This document shows positions 37,460-45,655 of a stretch of 64,000 bases of DNA, in pieces (positions within the stretch are counted from its first letter, which is position 1; the number at the start of each line of letters is the position of its first letter). Where the stretch lies: positions 271,150-335,149 of the forward strand of contig JAWLCW010000003.1 of NCBI GenBank assembly GCA_041686935.1, read 5' to 3'. Under the pieces are notes generated by a model. It did no database searches and had not been told where the DNA came from. It worked only from the letters and a program-made list of their open reading frames with translations. This DNA is from Mariniphaga sp041686935 (GTDB lineage Bacteria; Bacteroidota; Bacteroidia; Bacteroidales; Prolixibacteraceae). Both the position numbers and the translations under genes were made by a program.

Positions 37460-39736
37460 ATGAAGAAAGTATTGTTTTTTGCATTCGCTGTCGCACTTGT
37501 AATCTCGTGCGGGCAGCAGGAACAGAAATCGGAAATGGATACATTTATCAGCGATTTAATGTCGCAAATGACCATTCAGGAGAAAATCGGCCAACTGAAC
37601 TTAGTAACCCCGGGCGGTGGAATTTTAACCGGTTCGGTGGTGAGTACCGATGTGGAAGATAAAATTAAAACGGGCAGGGTTGGCGGCATTTTCGGTATTT
37701 ACGGACCGGAAAATCTTCGCCAGGCGCAACAAATGGCCGTGGAAGAAAGCAGGCTCGGAATTCCGATGATTTTTGGAGCGGATGTGATTCACGGATACAA
37801 AACCACCTTTCCCATTCCGTTGGGAATATCGGCAAGCTGGGATATGGGTCTCATCGAAAAAACAGCCCGTATTGCTGCAAAGGAAGCCACTGCCGACGGT
37901 ATTTTCTGGAACTTCTCGCCCATGGTTGACATTGCCCGCGATCCTCGCTGGGGACGTGTTGCCGAAGGTGCCGGTGAGGATCCGTTCCTCGGTTCACGAG
38001 TTTCAGAAGCAATGGTGCGCGGCTATCAGCAGGACGACCTGGCACGGGAAAACACCATGATGGCCACCGTGAAGCACATGGCACTATATGGCGCTTCCGA
38101 AGCCGGCCGCGATTACAATACGGTGGATATGAGCCGCAACCGGATGTTCAACGATTATATGCCTCCCTACAAGGCGGCTGTGGATGCCGGCGTGGGGTGT
38201 GTGATGACTTCGTTTAACGATGTGGATGGAATACCTGCCTCAGGAAACCGCTGGCTGCTTACCGAACTGCTGCGCGATGACTGGGGATTTGATGGTTTTG
38301 TGGTGTCTGACTATACTTCGGTAAACGAAATGATTGCACACGGAATGGGCGATTTGCAAGCGGTGTCGGCGCTGGCGCTCAAAGCGGGCCTCGACATGGA
38401 CATGGTGGGCGAAGGATTTTTGACGACCCTGGAAAAATCGCTGGAGGAAGGAAAAGTGACCGAAGCAGACATCGACCTGGCCTGCCGAAGGGTTTTGGAG
38501 GCCAAATACAAGCTGGGATTGTTTGATGATCCGTACAGGTATTTTGATGCATCGCGCCCTGAAAAGGATATTTTAACGACTGAAAACCGGCAGGCAGCAA
38601 GGGAAGTAGCGGCCCGTTCGTTTGTTTTGCTGAAAAACAACAATCAGGTTTTGCCGCTGAAAAAGTCGGGTACGGTGGCGTTGATCGGGCCGTTGGCCGA
38701 CAACAAAAACAACATGCTCGGAACCTGGGCGCCTACCGGCGATCCGCAGCTTTCGGTCTCAATACTTGAAGGAATTAAAAATGTGGCTGGCGATGCAGTT
38801 AGTGTTTTGTATGCCAAAGGAGCAAATATTTCGGATGACCCGGTTTTCGCTGCAAAGGTGAATGTTTTCGGAGCACGCATCGACATCGATGAACGCTCAC
38901 CCGAAGCGATGTTGCGCGAAGCGGTTAATACCGCGCGTCGTGCCGATGTGGTGGTCGCAGTAGTAGGAGAAGCTACCGAAATGAGCGGTGAATCGGGTAA
39001 CCGTACGAATCTGGATGTTCCCGAAGAACAAAAAAAACTCATCAGTGCACTGGCTGAAACCGGGAAACCGTTAGTACTTGTACTTATGGCTGGCCGGCCG
39101 ATGACTATTGAAGAAGAAGTTAAACTGGCCGACGCCATCCTTCTGACCTGGCACCCGGGCGTGGAAGCCGGAAATGCCATTGCCGATGTGCTGTTCGGAG
39201 ATCATAATCCTTCAGGTAAACTTACAATGACTTTCCCGCGAAATGTGGGGCAGATTCCCATCTACTATGCCCACCGCAACACCGGGCGACCACAGGCAGG
39301 CGATGAATTCGAGAAGTTCAAAACCAATTACCTCGACTCGCCCAATTCGCCTCTGTTCCCGTTTGGTTACGGACTGAGTTACACCACATTTGAGTACAGC
39401 GATGTTTCGTTGAGTTCAGCTAATATTTCCACTGATGAAACACTGGAAGCCAAAGTAACGGTGACCAATACCGGCGGTTACGACGGTGAAGAAGTGGTGC
39501 AGTTGTACATCCGCGATGTGGTGACCAGCATTACCCGGCCGGTGAAGGAATTGAAAGGATTTCAGAAAATTTTACTTAAAGCCGGCGAATCGAAAGAGGT
39601 CAGTTTCACCCTTTCCGAAAAAGACCTGAAATTTTACAACTACGATTTGGATTTTGTGGCCGAACCCGGCGAATTTGTTGTTTTTATTGGCACCAGCAGC
39701 GATGAAGTGAAAGAAGCCCGGTTTTTTCTGGAATAA
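37460..39736 (+). CDS. GH3-family beta-glucosidase lipoprotein (BglX-like)
   Basis: A 758-residue exo-beta-glucosidase candidate. The signal ends in a lipobox at C17 (VALVISC). The N-terminal TIM barrel contains WNFSPMVDIARDPRWGR, KH at 205-206 and the nucleophile D284 in GFVVSDYTSVNE. The (alpha/beta)6 sandwich carries the probable acid region near GEATEMSGESGNRTNL, and the C-terminal Fn3-like domain (EVVQLYIRDVVTSITRPVKEL) completes the usual three-domain form. In the PUL it would cut glucose off oligosaccharides made by the GH144-type enzymes; some Bacteroidota GH3 enzymes prefer beta-1,2 linkages. It is the last gene of the PUL; a strong hairpin follows. Confidence 0.92.
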   Translation: MKKVLFFAFAVALVISCGQQEQKSEMDTFISDLMSQMTIQEKIGQLNLVTPGGGILTGSVVSTDVEDKIKTGRVGGIFGIYGPENLRQAQQMAVEESRLGIPMIFGADVIHGYKTTFPIPLGISASWDMGLIEKTARIAAKEATADGIFWNFSPMVDIARDPRWGRVAEGAGEDPFLGSRVSEAMVRGYQQDDLARENTMMATVKHMALYGASEAGRDYNTVDMSRNRMFNDYMPPYKAAVDAGVGCVMTSFNDVDGIPASGNRWLLTELLRDDWGFDGFVVSDYTSVNEMIAHGMGDLQAVSALALKAGLDMDMVGEGFLTTLEKSLEEGKVTEADIDLACRRVLEAKYKLGLFDDPYRYFDASRPEKDILTTENRQAAREVAARSFVLLKNNNQVLPLKKSGTVALIGPLADNKNNMLGTWAPTGDPQLSVSILEGIKNVAGDAVSVLYAKGANISDDPVFAAKVNVFGARIDIDERSPEAMLREAVNTARRADVVVAVVGEATEMSGESGNRTNLDVPEEQKKLISALAETGKPLVLVLMAGRPMTIEEEVKLADAILLTWHPGVEAGNAIADVLFGDHNPSGKLTMTFPRNVGQIPIYYAHRNTGRPQAGDEFEKFKTNYLDSPNSPLFPFGYGLSYTTFEYSDVSLSSANISTDETLEAKVTVTNTGGYDGEEVVQLYIRDVVTSITRPVKELKGFQKILLKAGESKEVSFTLSEKDLKFYNYDLDFVAEPGEFVVFIGTSSDEVKEARFFLE

Positions 39737-39739
39737 ACG

Positions 39740-39787
39740 ATTCGGGAGAGTTTTCAGGATCATGAGAACTCTTCCGGATTTTTTTGT
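39740..39787 (+). terminator. Terminator at the end of the PUL
   Basis: ATTCGGGAGAGTTTTC (39740-39755) pairs along all 16 bases with GAGAACTCTTCCGGAT (39764-39779) if three G-U pairs are allowed, then TTTTTTT follows. It lies between the GH3 stop and the stop of the convergent lipoprotein gene and may serve both. Confidence 0.75.
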
Positions 39788-40441
39788 TTATAAACCATTA
39801 ACGAGTTCTTGTTTATCAGCAGTAAATTGCCTGTCGATTTCAGAAAGCGCATTTTTTACACTTTTGATAAAAGACGGACGTCGCTGGTTCGGACTGTGAT
39901 AATACAAACCTGTCAGGTATTTATCATGACCAAAACCCGTATAATTCTTCATCAATTTTCCATCGTTGTTATAAACTGAAACCTTCAGTTCAATGGTTTG
40001 ATCCACATGATTGGCTGGCAAGCCGGCAAGATTCAAAACTCCGAGTGTCATTAATGATACGAATGCCAGCATAAAGTTTTCATTGGAATCGTAAAAAGTT
40101 ACGCTGAAAACAGCAGTGCCTTTACAACATTCATTCCCCGGGATGTTTTGAACGGCATACTTTTCAATCAGGTTTTTCACATCCAGTGAATTCCGGCTTT
40201 CATTTACCAACTGAACCTCCCGCCGGCTTTCAAGTTCTCCTTCAATGACTTCGGAATCCAATATTTTCTGAGAAGGCGCAAATACCGAGGCAAAAGACTG
40301 ATCATCGAAATGAACATCCAGTTGGGAGAAAATTTCCCTGTTTTGATTTTCAGGAATGAGAAAACCGGAGGTAATTTTTGTGGAATAACAGGAAGGCAGG
40401 ATAAATATCAGTAAAAGAATAAAAACTGAATTTGTTTTCAT
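39788..40441 (-). CDS. Hypothetical lipoprotein
   Basis: A 217-residue product with a short signal and lipobox at C18 (FILPSCYS). I recognise no domain. A hydrophobic stretch near residues 125-140 (AFVSLMTLGVLNLAG) could be membrane-associated or a buried helix. The sequence EGELESRREVQLVNESRNSLDVKN in the middle is charged. It follows folK by 50 bases on the same strand, but shares no obvious role with it. Probably a periplasmic or outer-membrane lipoprotein of unknown function. Confidence 0.7.
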   Translation of the reverse strand: MKTNSVFILLLIFILPSCYSTKITSGFLIPENQNREIFSQLDVHFDDQSFASVFAPSQKILDSEVIEGELESRREVQLVNESRNSLDVKNLIEKYAVQNIPGNECCKGTAVFSVTFYDSNENFMLAFVSLMTLGVLNLAGLPANHVDQTIELKVSVYNNDGKLMKNYTGFGHDKYLTGLYYHSPNQRRPSFIKSVKNALSEIDRQFTADKQELVNGL

Positions 40442-40491
40442 GGCTTTGATTTTTCCAGAGATTTATCAAAAACCAAACCAATTCATTTAGC

Positions 40492-40863
40492 TTAACTTAC
40501 TTCCTGAACACTTTTTTGCAGAAAATCGCGGGTGTAATAATCCTCATCCACAATTTTCCCGTTCCAAACCACAATGTCGAGGTCGATGGTACGCGGACCG
40601 AATTTGGGCGACGAACGGTCGCGGCCCAACTGGTCTTCCATTTTTTTTAAAAGCCGGTTCAATTCCTCTCTGCTCAAACCGGTTTGAATTTTTACAGCTC
40701 CGTTGGTAAAATCCGGCTGATTTTCAATTCCGATGGGTTTGGTTTTTAGTAAAGAGGAAACTTTTAAAATTTCCACTTCCTTCCCCAAAACTTCCAGCAT
40801 CTTGGAAATATTTGCTTCAGCGTTGATGTTGGAGCCAATGCTGATGATTGCAGTGCTCGTCAT
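40492..40863 (-). CDS. folK: 2-amino-4-hydroxy-6-hydroxymethyldihydropteridine diphosphokinase FolK
   Basis: Transfers pyrophosphate from ATP to the pterin in folate synthesis. The 123-residue product starts with ISIGSNIN, has the pterin/ATP-binding region with DRSSPKFGPRTIDLDIVVWNG, and lacks the C-terminal extension of larger HPPKs, so it is at the short end of the family. Its ATG overlaps almost directly with the folB stop (one base between). It is the last folate gene of the SDR-folB-folK set. Confidence 0.92.
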   Translation of the reverse strand: MTSTAIISIGSNINAEANISKMLEVLGKEVEILKVSSLLKTKPIGIENQPDFTNGAVKIQTGLSREELNRLLKKMEDQLGRDRSSPKFGPRTIDLDIVVWNGKIVDEDYYTRDFLQKSVQEVS

Positions 40864-40864
40864 A

Positions 40865-41221
40865 TTATAACTGACTTCTTTCCATTACCAGCGAAACCGA
40901 TTCGGCAAATCGCAGGGCATGGGGTTTATCCACTTCCACCCGGGCCCAATTTACTTTTTTGTCTTCCAGAATGAGGTCGAGGATTTTCTGGGTAAGTACT
41001 TCCAGCAACTTGAACCGTCCGTCCTGCACCAGGGCAATCACTTTTTTGGTGATGGTTTTGTAATCCAGAATGTCCACCGGTTCATCCACCTCAAGTGCCT
41101 GATGTGAGATGTCAGTTTCAATTTCAAAATTGATAATTACGTCCTGCTTGTTTACCAGCTCTTCGGGATTGAACCCGATGTAGGTGCGCAACAACAGGTT
41201 TTTTACTTTTATTCGTGCCAT
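40865..41221 (-). CDS. folB: Dihydroneopterin aldolase FolB
   Basis: Converts dihydroneopterin to hydroxymethyl-dihydropterin plus glycolaldehyde. Using the ATG at 41219-41221 (MARIKVKNLLLRTYIGF) gives 118 residues, the family length; a longer frame from 41269 would overlap the SDR gene and adds 16 non-conserved residues. The signature TYIGFNPEELVNKQDVIINFEI is present, and VDKPHALRFAESVSL at the C-terminus is typical. It is sandwiched between the SDR gene and folK. Confidence 0.93.
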   Translation of the reverse strand: MARIKVKNLLLRTYIGFNPEELVNKQDVIINFEIETDISHQALEVDEPVDILDYKTITKKVIALVQDGRFKLLEVLTQKILDLILEDKKVNWARVEVDKPHALRFAESVSLVMERSQL

Positions 41222-41231
41222 ATTGAGAAGA

Positions 41232-41960
41232 TTAAGCGTTTTGACCCAGGTTTTCGCCGCCGTCGGCAAACAAAAGCTGACCGGTGAAGTGATCGTTTTC
41301 CAAAATAAAATCGAGGCTTTTCAGAATCGGTTCCAATCCGCCCGGTTTTTTCATGGGTATGTTTTTGGCCAGGTTCCAAAGGTACTTTTCATCCTTGTCT
41401 TCGGGCGGAAGCGTAACTCCCGGCGCAATGGCATTCACCCTGATTTCAGGGGCAAACTCCAGTGCAGCCATTTTGGTAAGTTCCCATAGTCCTTTTTTGG
41501 AAAGCGAATAAGCGGCAAAATTCGATTTATTGGTGGTAATCCGCGTGTCCACAAAATTGATTATGTTGCCCTTTTTGCAATGGCTGGCATAATCGCGCAT
41601 CAGAAAAAAAGGCGCTTTCAGATTTACATCAAGTTGATTGTCAAACAAATTCGCGTCTGTTTCTTTCAGGTATCCCGGATTAAAAACCGAGGCATTGTTC
41701 ACCAGCAGGTCGAAAGGACCGAATTCGGAAACCACCAAAGGAATTACCCGTTCCACTTCACTTTCGTTTGCCAGGTTGGCTTTTATGCGCGCAAATTGTT
41801 GTTGCGGGTATTTTTGGCGCAATTCATTTTCCAGCTTTTCCGCCGGTTTTTCTGAAGAATTGAAATGAATGACAATATTCCATCCTTTGGAAGCCAAATG
41901 TTCTGCCAAAGCTTTTCCAATCCGTTTCGATGCGCCAGTAATGAGTGCCGTATGGTTCAT
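41232..41960 (-). CDS. Short-chain dehydrogenase/reductase, pteridine-reductase (FolM/PTR1)-like
   Basis: A 242-residue NADPH-binding Rossmann enzyme. TGASKRIG at 8-15 is the cofactor loop, with the Arg pattern seen in FolM and PTR1. The catalytic set is D138-Y151-K155: Asp replaces the usual SDR Ser, with spacing 13 and 4, the same as the Asp-Tyr-Lys arrangement of pteridine reductase PTR1. NNAS at 88-91 is intact. It is followed after 10 bases by folB and then folK, so a role in reducing dihydrobiopterin/dihydromonapterin or dihydrofolate is a good inference. An alternative is a general SDR oxidoreductase. Confidence 0.8.
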   Translation of the reverse strand: MNHTALITGASKRIGKALAEHLASKGWNIVIHFNSSEKPAEKLENELRQKYPQQQFARIKANLANESEVERVIPLVVSEFGPFDLLVNNASVFNPGYLKETDANLFDNQLDVNLKAPFFLMRDYASHCKKGNIINFVDTRITTNKSNFAAYSLSKKGLWELTKMAALEFAPEIRVNAIAPGVTLPPEDKDEKYLWNLAKNIPMKKPGGLEPILKSLDFILENDHFTGQLLFADGGENLGQNA

Positions 41961-42058
41961 ACCTGAAAGTTTTTTTAAAACTACAAAATCTGTATGAACA
42001 AAACACCATTCAGAGCATTTTGTTTCAGAATATGCCGCATGGCATTAAACAACAAATA

Positions 42059-42670
42059 CTATTTTGCGTAGGTATTCAGCTTGCTCAGGTATTTCCCGAT
42101 GATATCGAATTCCAGATTTACTACGGTTCCCTCTTCAAATGTATGGAAGTTGGTTACATCGTATGTAAACGGAATAATGGCCACCTGGAAAGAATTGTCT
42201 TTTGAATTGACAACAGTAAGGCTCACCCCGTTTACCGAAACCGAGCCTTTTTCAACGGTCATGTAACCTTGCCGGGCTTTTTCAATGTCGAAATCGTATT
42301 CGAACGTGAAATACCAGCTACCGTCGGCCTCTTCAACTTTGGTGCACACAGCGGTTTGATCCACATGGCCCTGCACAATGTGCCCGTCGAGCCGGCCGTT
42401 CATCATCATGCTGCGCTCCAGGTTCACTTTTGAACCTACTTCAAGCAGACCCAGATTCGATTTAAGTAACGTCTCTTTAATTGCAGTTACTTTGTAAGTT
42501 TTTTCCGCTTTATTCACATCCACCACAGTTAGGCAAACTCCGTTGTGCGACAGGCTCTGGTCCACCTTCAACTCACCGGCAAACGAGCAGGTGAGTGTGA
42601 AATGCACATTTTCTTTCTCTTTTTCTATGGCGGTTACCGTTCCAAATTCTTCAATTATTCCTGAAAACAT
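42059..42670 (-). CDS. ribE: Riboflavin synthase (alpha chain type)
   Basis: Dismutates two 6,7-dimethyl-8-ribityllumazine molecules to riboflavin. The 203 residues form two lumazine-binding barrels: MFSGIIEEFGTV to about 95, then DGHIVQGHVDQTAVC to about 190. N-terminal MFSGIIE and the paired VKVNGVSLTV/HNGVCLTV-type motifs (GVSLTVV, GVCLTVV) are the signature. A short C-terminal helix ends at NTYAK. The nuclease-less palindromic element lies immediately upstream, between it and cysS, and starts 14 bases before the ATG. Confidence 0.96.
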   Translation of the reverse strand: MFSGIIEEFGTVTAIEKEKENVHFTLTCSFAGELKVDQSLSHNGVCLTVVDVNKAEKTYKVTAIKETLLKSNLGLLEVGSKVNLERSMMMNGRLDGHIVQGHVDQTAVCTKVEEADGSWYFTFEYDFDIEKARQGYMTVEKGSVSVNGVSLTVVNSKDNSFQVAIIPFTYDVTNFHTFEEGTVVNLEFDIIGKYLSKLNTYAK

Positions 42671-42683
42671 AATTAAAACTCCT

Positions 42684-42871
42684 AAAGCCCCCTAAATCCC
42701 CCAAAGGGGGACTCAAGGAAATATTATACAATTAATATCAATTATTCAATTCTGCAATTTAAATACACTTGTCTTTTGTAATTTACCACTGTTCCAAACT
42801 TCTTTTTCCACCGGGAAAGTTCGGATATGAAGGCCAAATTCCTCCCCTTTTGGGAGGTTAGGTGGGGCTTT
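42684..42871. mobile_element. Miniature palindromic element, related to the ends of the ileS insertion
   Basis: The 188-base stretch has inverted ends: AAAGCCCC at the left (42684-42691) and GGGGCTTT at the right (42864-42871). Each end is followed inward by a C-rich/G-rich hairpin, CCCCCAAAGGGGG on the left and CTCCCAAAAGGGGAG (read on the minus strand) on the right. The insertion in ileS has the same ends, GCCCC plus CTCCCCCAAAAGGGGAG or CTCCCCCAAAGGGAG. No open frame lies between. It looks like an internally deleted copy. Confidence 0.7.
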
Positions 42872-42872
42872 C

Positions 42873-44342
42873 CTATTTCAGACTCCATTCAAATCCGTCT
42901 TTGGTGTCTTTTATTTCCACACCGAGCGCATTCAGTTCATCGCGGATGTTATCGGCAGTTGTCCAGTCTTTGCGGGATTTAGCTTCCTGCCTCAGGTTCA
43001 GCACCAAATTAATAACCTTATCCATGATTTCATTTTCTCCTCCTGTGGTTTCGGTTTTTAATCCCAGAATTTCATAAACCATGGTGTTAAAGAACTGCTT
43101 CAAATCGGTCAGTTCGGTTTCTGATATTTTTTCCTGGCCGGTTTTTACGGAATTTATCATTCTCACACCGTCGAACAAATGAGCAATGACCACTGCGCTG
43201 TTCAGATCGTCGTTCAGTGCATCGAAGCATTTTTCTTTCAGGGCGGCAACATCAACGGTCGATTCATTGGAAACAGGCAGTTTTTCCAGGACTTCTGCTG
43301 CGGCAAACAGGCGTTCCAGACCTTTTTCTGAAGCCTGCAGTGCTTCGTTTGAAAAGTCGATGGTGCTGCGGTAGTGCGCCTGCAAGATAAAAAACCGGAT
43401 GGTCATGGGCGAATAAGCCTTTTCCAGCATTTTGTGGTTGCCCGAGAACAGTTCGTCGAGGGTAATAAAATTGCCCAGCGAACGCGCCATTTTCTGTCCG
43501 TTGATGGTTATCATGTTGTTGTGCATCCAGTAGCGAACAGCTTCTTTCCCCTGGCTGGCAGTTGACTGGGCAATTTCACATTCGTGGTGCGGGAAGGTTA
43601 AATCCATTCCCCCGCCGTGAATATCAAACACATCTCCCAGGTATTTTGTACTCATGGCCGAGCACTCGAGGTGCCAGCCGGGGTAACCGTCGCTCCATTT
43701 TGAGGGCCAGCGCATGATGTGTTCCGGCGCAGCTTTTTTCCACAAGGCAAAATCGAACGGATTTTTCTTTTCCTCTTGTCCGGCCAACTGACGGGTATTG
43801 ATTTTTATATCGTCCAGGTTTCGGCCCGAAAGCTTGCCGTACTGGTATTTTTCGTTGTATTTTTCTACATCGAAATAGACGGATCCATTCACTTCGTAGG
43901 CAAATCCGTTTTTCAAAATAGAATTTATAAGTTGCTGTTGTTCAATGATATGTCCTGAAGCCCGCGGCTCAATGTTAGGCGGCAAAACGTTCAACTGCTG
44001 CATGTTCCAGTGAAATGTGTTCATGTATTTTTGAACCACTTCCATGGGTTCCAGTTGTTCAACCCGTGCTTTTTTCGAAATTTTATCTTCCCCCGATTCC
44101 TCGGCTTCATTTTCCAGATGACCCACATCGGTAATGTTACGCACGTATCGCACTTTATACCCCAGAAAACGGAGGTAGCGAAAAAGCAAATCGAAGGTGA
44201 TATTCGGTCGGGCATGACCCAGGTGTGAGTCGCTGTAAACCGTGGGTCCGCATACGTACAAACCCACCTTGCCTTCCACCAGCGGTTCAAACAACTCTTT
44301 TTTTCGCACTAAAGTATTGTAAATGACCAATTGGTTCTTCAT
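42873..44342 (-). CDS. cysS: Cysteinyl-tRNA synthetase
   Basis: Class I synthetase charging tRNA-Cys. The 489-residue protein has the zinc Cys C31 in YVCGPTVY, the HIGH motif HLGH (40-43), LECSAMSTKYLGD and HGGGMDLTFPHHECEIAQ zinc/active-site segments, and the KMSKS-type loop KMARSLGN. The helical DALR anticodon-binding domain is at about 345-420 and a C-terminal domain ends at FEWSLK. Length is normal. It is followed by the miniature element, which begins within one base of the stop. Confidence 0.97.
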   Translation of the reverse strand: MKNQLVIYNTLVRKKELFEPLVEGKVGLYVCGPTVYSDSHLGHARPNITFDLLFRYLRFLGYKVRYVRNITDVGHLENEAEESGEDKISKKARVEQLEPMEVVQKYMNTFHWNMQQLNVLPPNIEPRASGHIIEQQQLINSILKNGFAYEVNGSVYFDVEKYNEKYQYGKLSGRNLDDIKINTRQLAGQEEKKNPFDFALWKKAAPEHIMRWPSKWSDGYPGWHLECSAMSTKYLGDVFDIHGGGMDLTFPHHECEIAQSTASQGKEAVRYWMHNNMITINGQKMARSLGNFITLDELFSGNHKMLEKAYSPMTIRFFILQAHYRSTIDFSNEALQASEKGLERLFAAAEVLEKLPVSNESTVDVAALKEKCFDALNDDLNSAVVIAHLFDGVRMINSVKTGQEKISETELTDLKQFFNTMVYEILGLKTETTGGENEIMDKVINLVLNLRQEAKSRKDWTTADNIRDELNALGVEIKDTKDGFEWSLK

Positions 44343-44419
44343 AACGGTTGAAAATTGAATCAGGTGTTACAAAGGTAAAATAAAATGAAGAAAATCCGGG
44401 AAAAAATTCCGCACGAGGC

Positions 44420-45109
44420 TTATTCCGGTCTGTTTAATGGTTCTTCATTTTTTTCTTCCGAGACTAAAGGTCCATCTTCTGATTCTTCCTCTGTTTTTTC
44501 AAGCGAATCAAATTGTTTCCTGTAAAACAACAAAATGGAAAAAATTCCTATGGTTATGGATGAATCGGCAATGTTGAATACGGGCCGGAAAAATATGAAA
44601 TGATTTCCTCCCCAAAACGGCAGCCACTCAGGCAAAGTAGTTTGGATAAGGGGGAAATAAAACATATCGACCACCCGACCATGAAGAAAAGTGGCATAAC
44701 CTCCGCCATCCGGTAAAAAGTCGGCCACCTGTCCGTAGCTATGGTTGAAAATCATACCGTAAAAAAGACTGTCGATAATGTTCCCGATTGCGCCTGAAAA
44801 GATGAGCGCAATACTTGCCAAAAAACCAAATGGAATCGAATTGTCTCTTTTAAGTCTGAAAAGATACCAGCCAATAGCAATGACTGCAATAATCCTGAAA
44901 ATACTCAAAAAGAGTTTTCCATATTCGCCGGCAAATTCAAAACCAAAGGCCATTCCGTTATTTTCAACAAAATGAATAATAAACCAATCTTTGAATATTA
45001 CAATTTCTTCCCCCAAAGAAAGATTTGTTTTAATCCAAACTTTTAATATCTGGTCAGCAACAAGCACCAGAAAAATTATTAATAGTAACCTGCTTGTTCG
45101 ATTCTTCAT
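44420..45109 (-). CDS. lspA: Lipoprotein signal peptidase (signal peptidase II)
   Basis: Inner-membrane aspartic protease that cuts signal peptides of lipoproteins, which this genome has many of. From ATG 45107-45109 (MKNRTSRLLLIIFLVLVADQ) it is 229 residues; an upstream in-frame ATG at 45169 adds 20 residues with no signal character. Motifs ENNGMAFGFEF, GAIGNIIDSLFYG, GRVVDMFYFPL and FNIADSSI contain the two catalytic Asp in GNxxD and FNxAD positions. Four membrane helices fit the family. A C-terminal acidic tail (TEEESEDGPLVSEEKNEEPL) extends beyond the usual end, as in several Bacteroidota LspA proteins. Confidence 0.93.
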   Translation of the reverse strand: MKNRTSRLLLIIFLVLVADQILKVWIKTNLSLGEEIVIFKDWFIIHFVENNGMAFGFEFAGEYGKLFLSIFRIIAVIAIGWYLFRLKRDNSIPFGFLASIALIFSGAIGNIIDSLFYGMIFNHSYGQVADFLPDGGGYATFLHGRVVDMFYFPLIQTTLPEWLPFWGGNHFIFFRPVFNIADSSITIGIFSILLFYRKQFDSLEKTEEESEDGPLVSEEKNEEPLNRPE

Positions 45110-45187
45110 TTTTTGTAATAAAAAACTCCCGGATATTTTCTTTTGGTCGAAAAATCCGGGAAGTTCCAATTCATTTGTCTGTTTAAT

Positions 45188-45565
45188 CTATCCCAGATTC
45201 TTTTTTGCATCAATACATAATGTGGCGTGAGGAACAGCCCTTAAACGTTCTTTTGAAATTAACTTTCCGGTTTCACGGCAAATTCCGTATGTCTTGTTTT
45301 CAATCCGCACAAGTGCTGCCTGCAAATGCTGCATAAACTTCAGTTGCCGTTGGGCAAGTTTACCTGCCTCCTCTTTCGACAATGTGGCTGCTCCTTCTTC
45401 AAGTACTTTAAATGTGGGCGATGTATCCTGTGTATCGTTTCCATCGCCATGAGTGATGGAACTTTTGTACATATCATAATCCTCCTGTGCTTTTGCAAGC
45501 TTTTTAAGTATGATTTGTTTAAACTCCACCAACTCTTCATCCGAATATCTGTTTTTTTCTCCCAT
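45188..45565 (-). CDS. TraR/DksA-family regulator with a degenerate zinc finger
   Basis: A 125-residue coiled-coil protein. The helical part (about 10-90) is followed by YGICRETGKLISKERLRAVPHATLCIDAKK. The canonical four-Cys zinc finger is reduced to C96 and C117; the other two positions are T99 and K121-like residues. This reduced form is common in Bacteroidota, so zinc binding probably is not required. Members bind the RNA polymerase secondary channel and respond to ppGpp. It lies between ileS and lspA; the DxxDxA tip motif seen in DksA is not obvious. Confidence 0.85.
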   Translation of the reverse strand: MGEKNRYSDEELVEFKQIILKKLAKAQEDYDMYKSSITHGDGNDTQDTSPTFKVLEEGAATLSKEEAGKLAQRQLKFMQHLQAALVRIENKTYGICRETGKLISKERLRAVPHATLCIDAKKNLG

Positions 45566-45655
45566 AACAATAGGGTTTTAATTTTTTTTCATTTTAATGT
45601 ATTCTGGCCGAAAATAGTAATTTTTTATTACCCTTTTCAGGCTGTATAACATATC

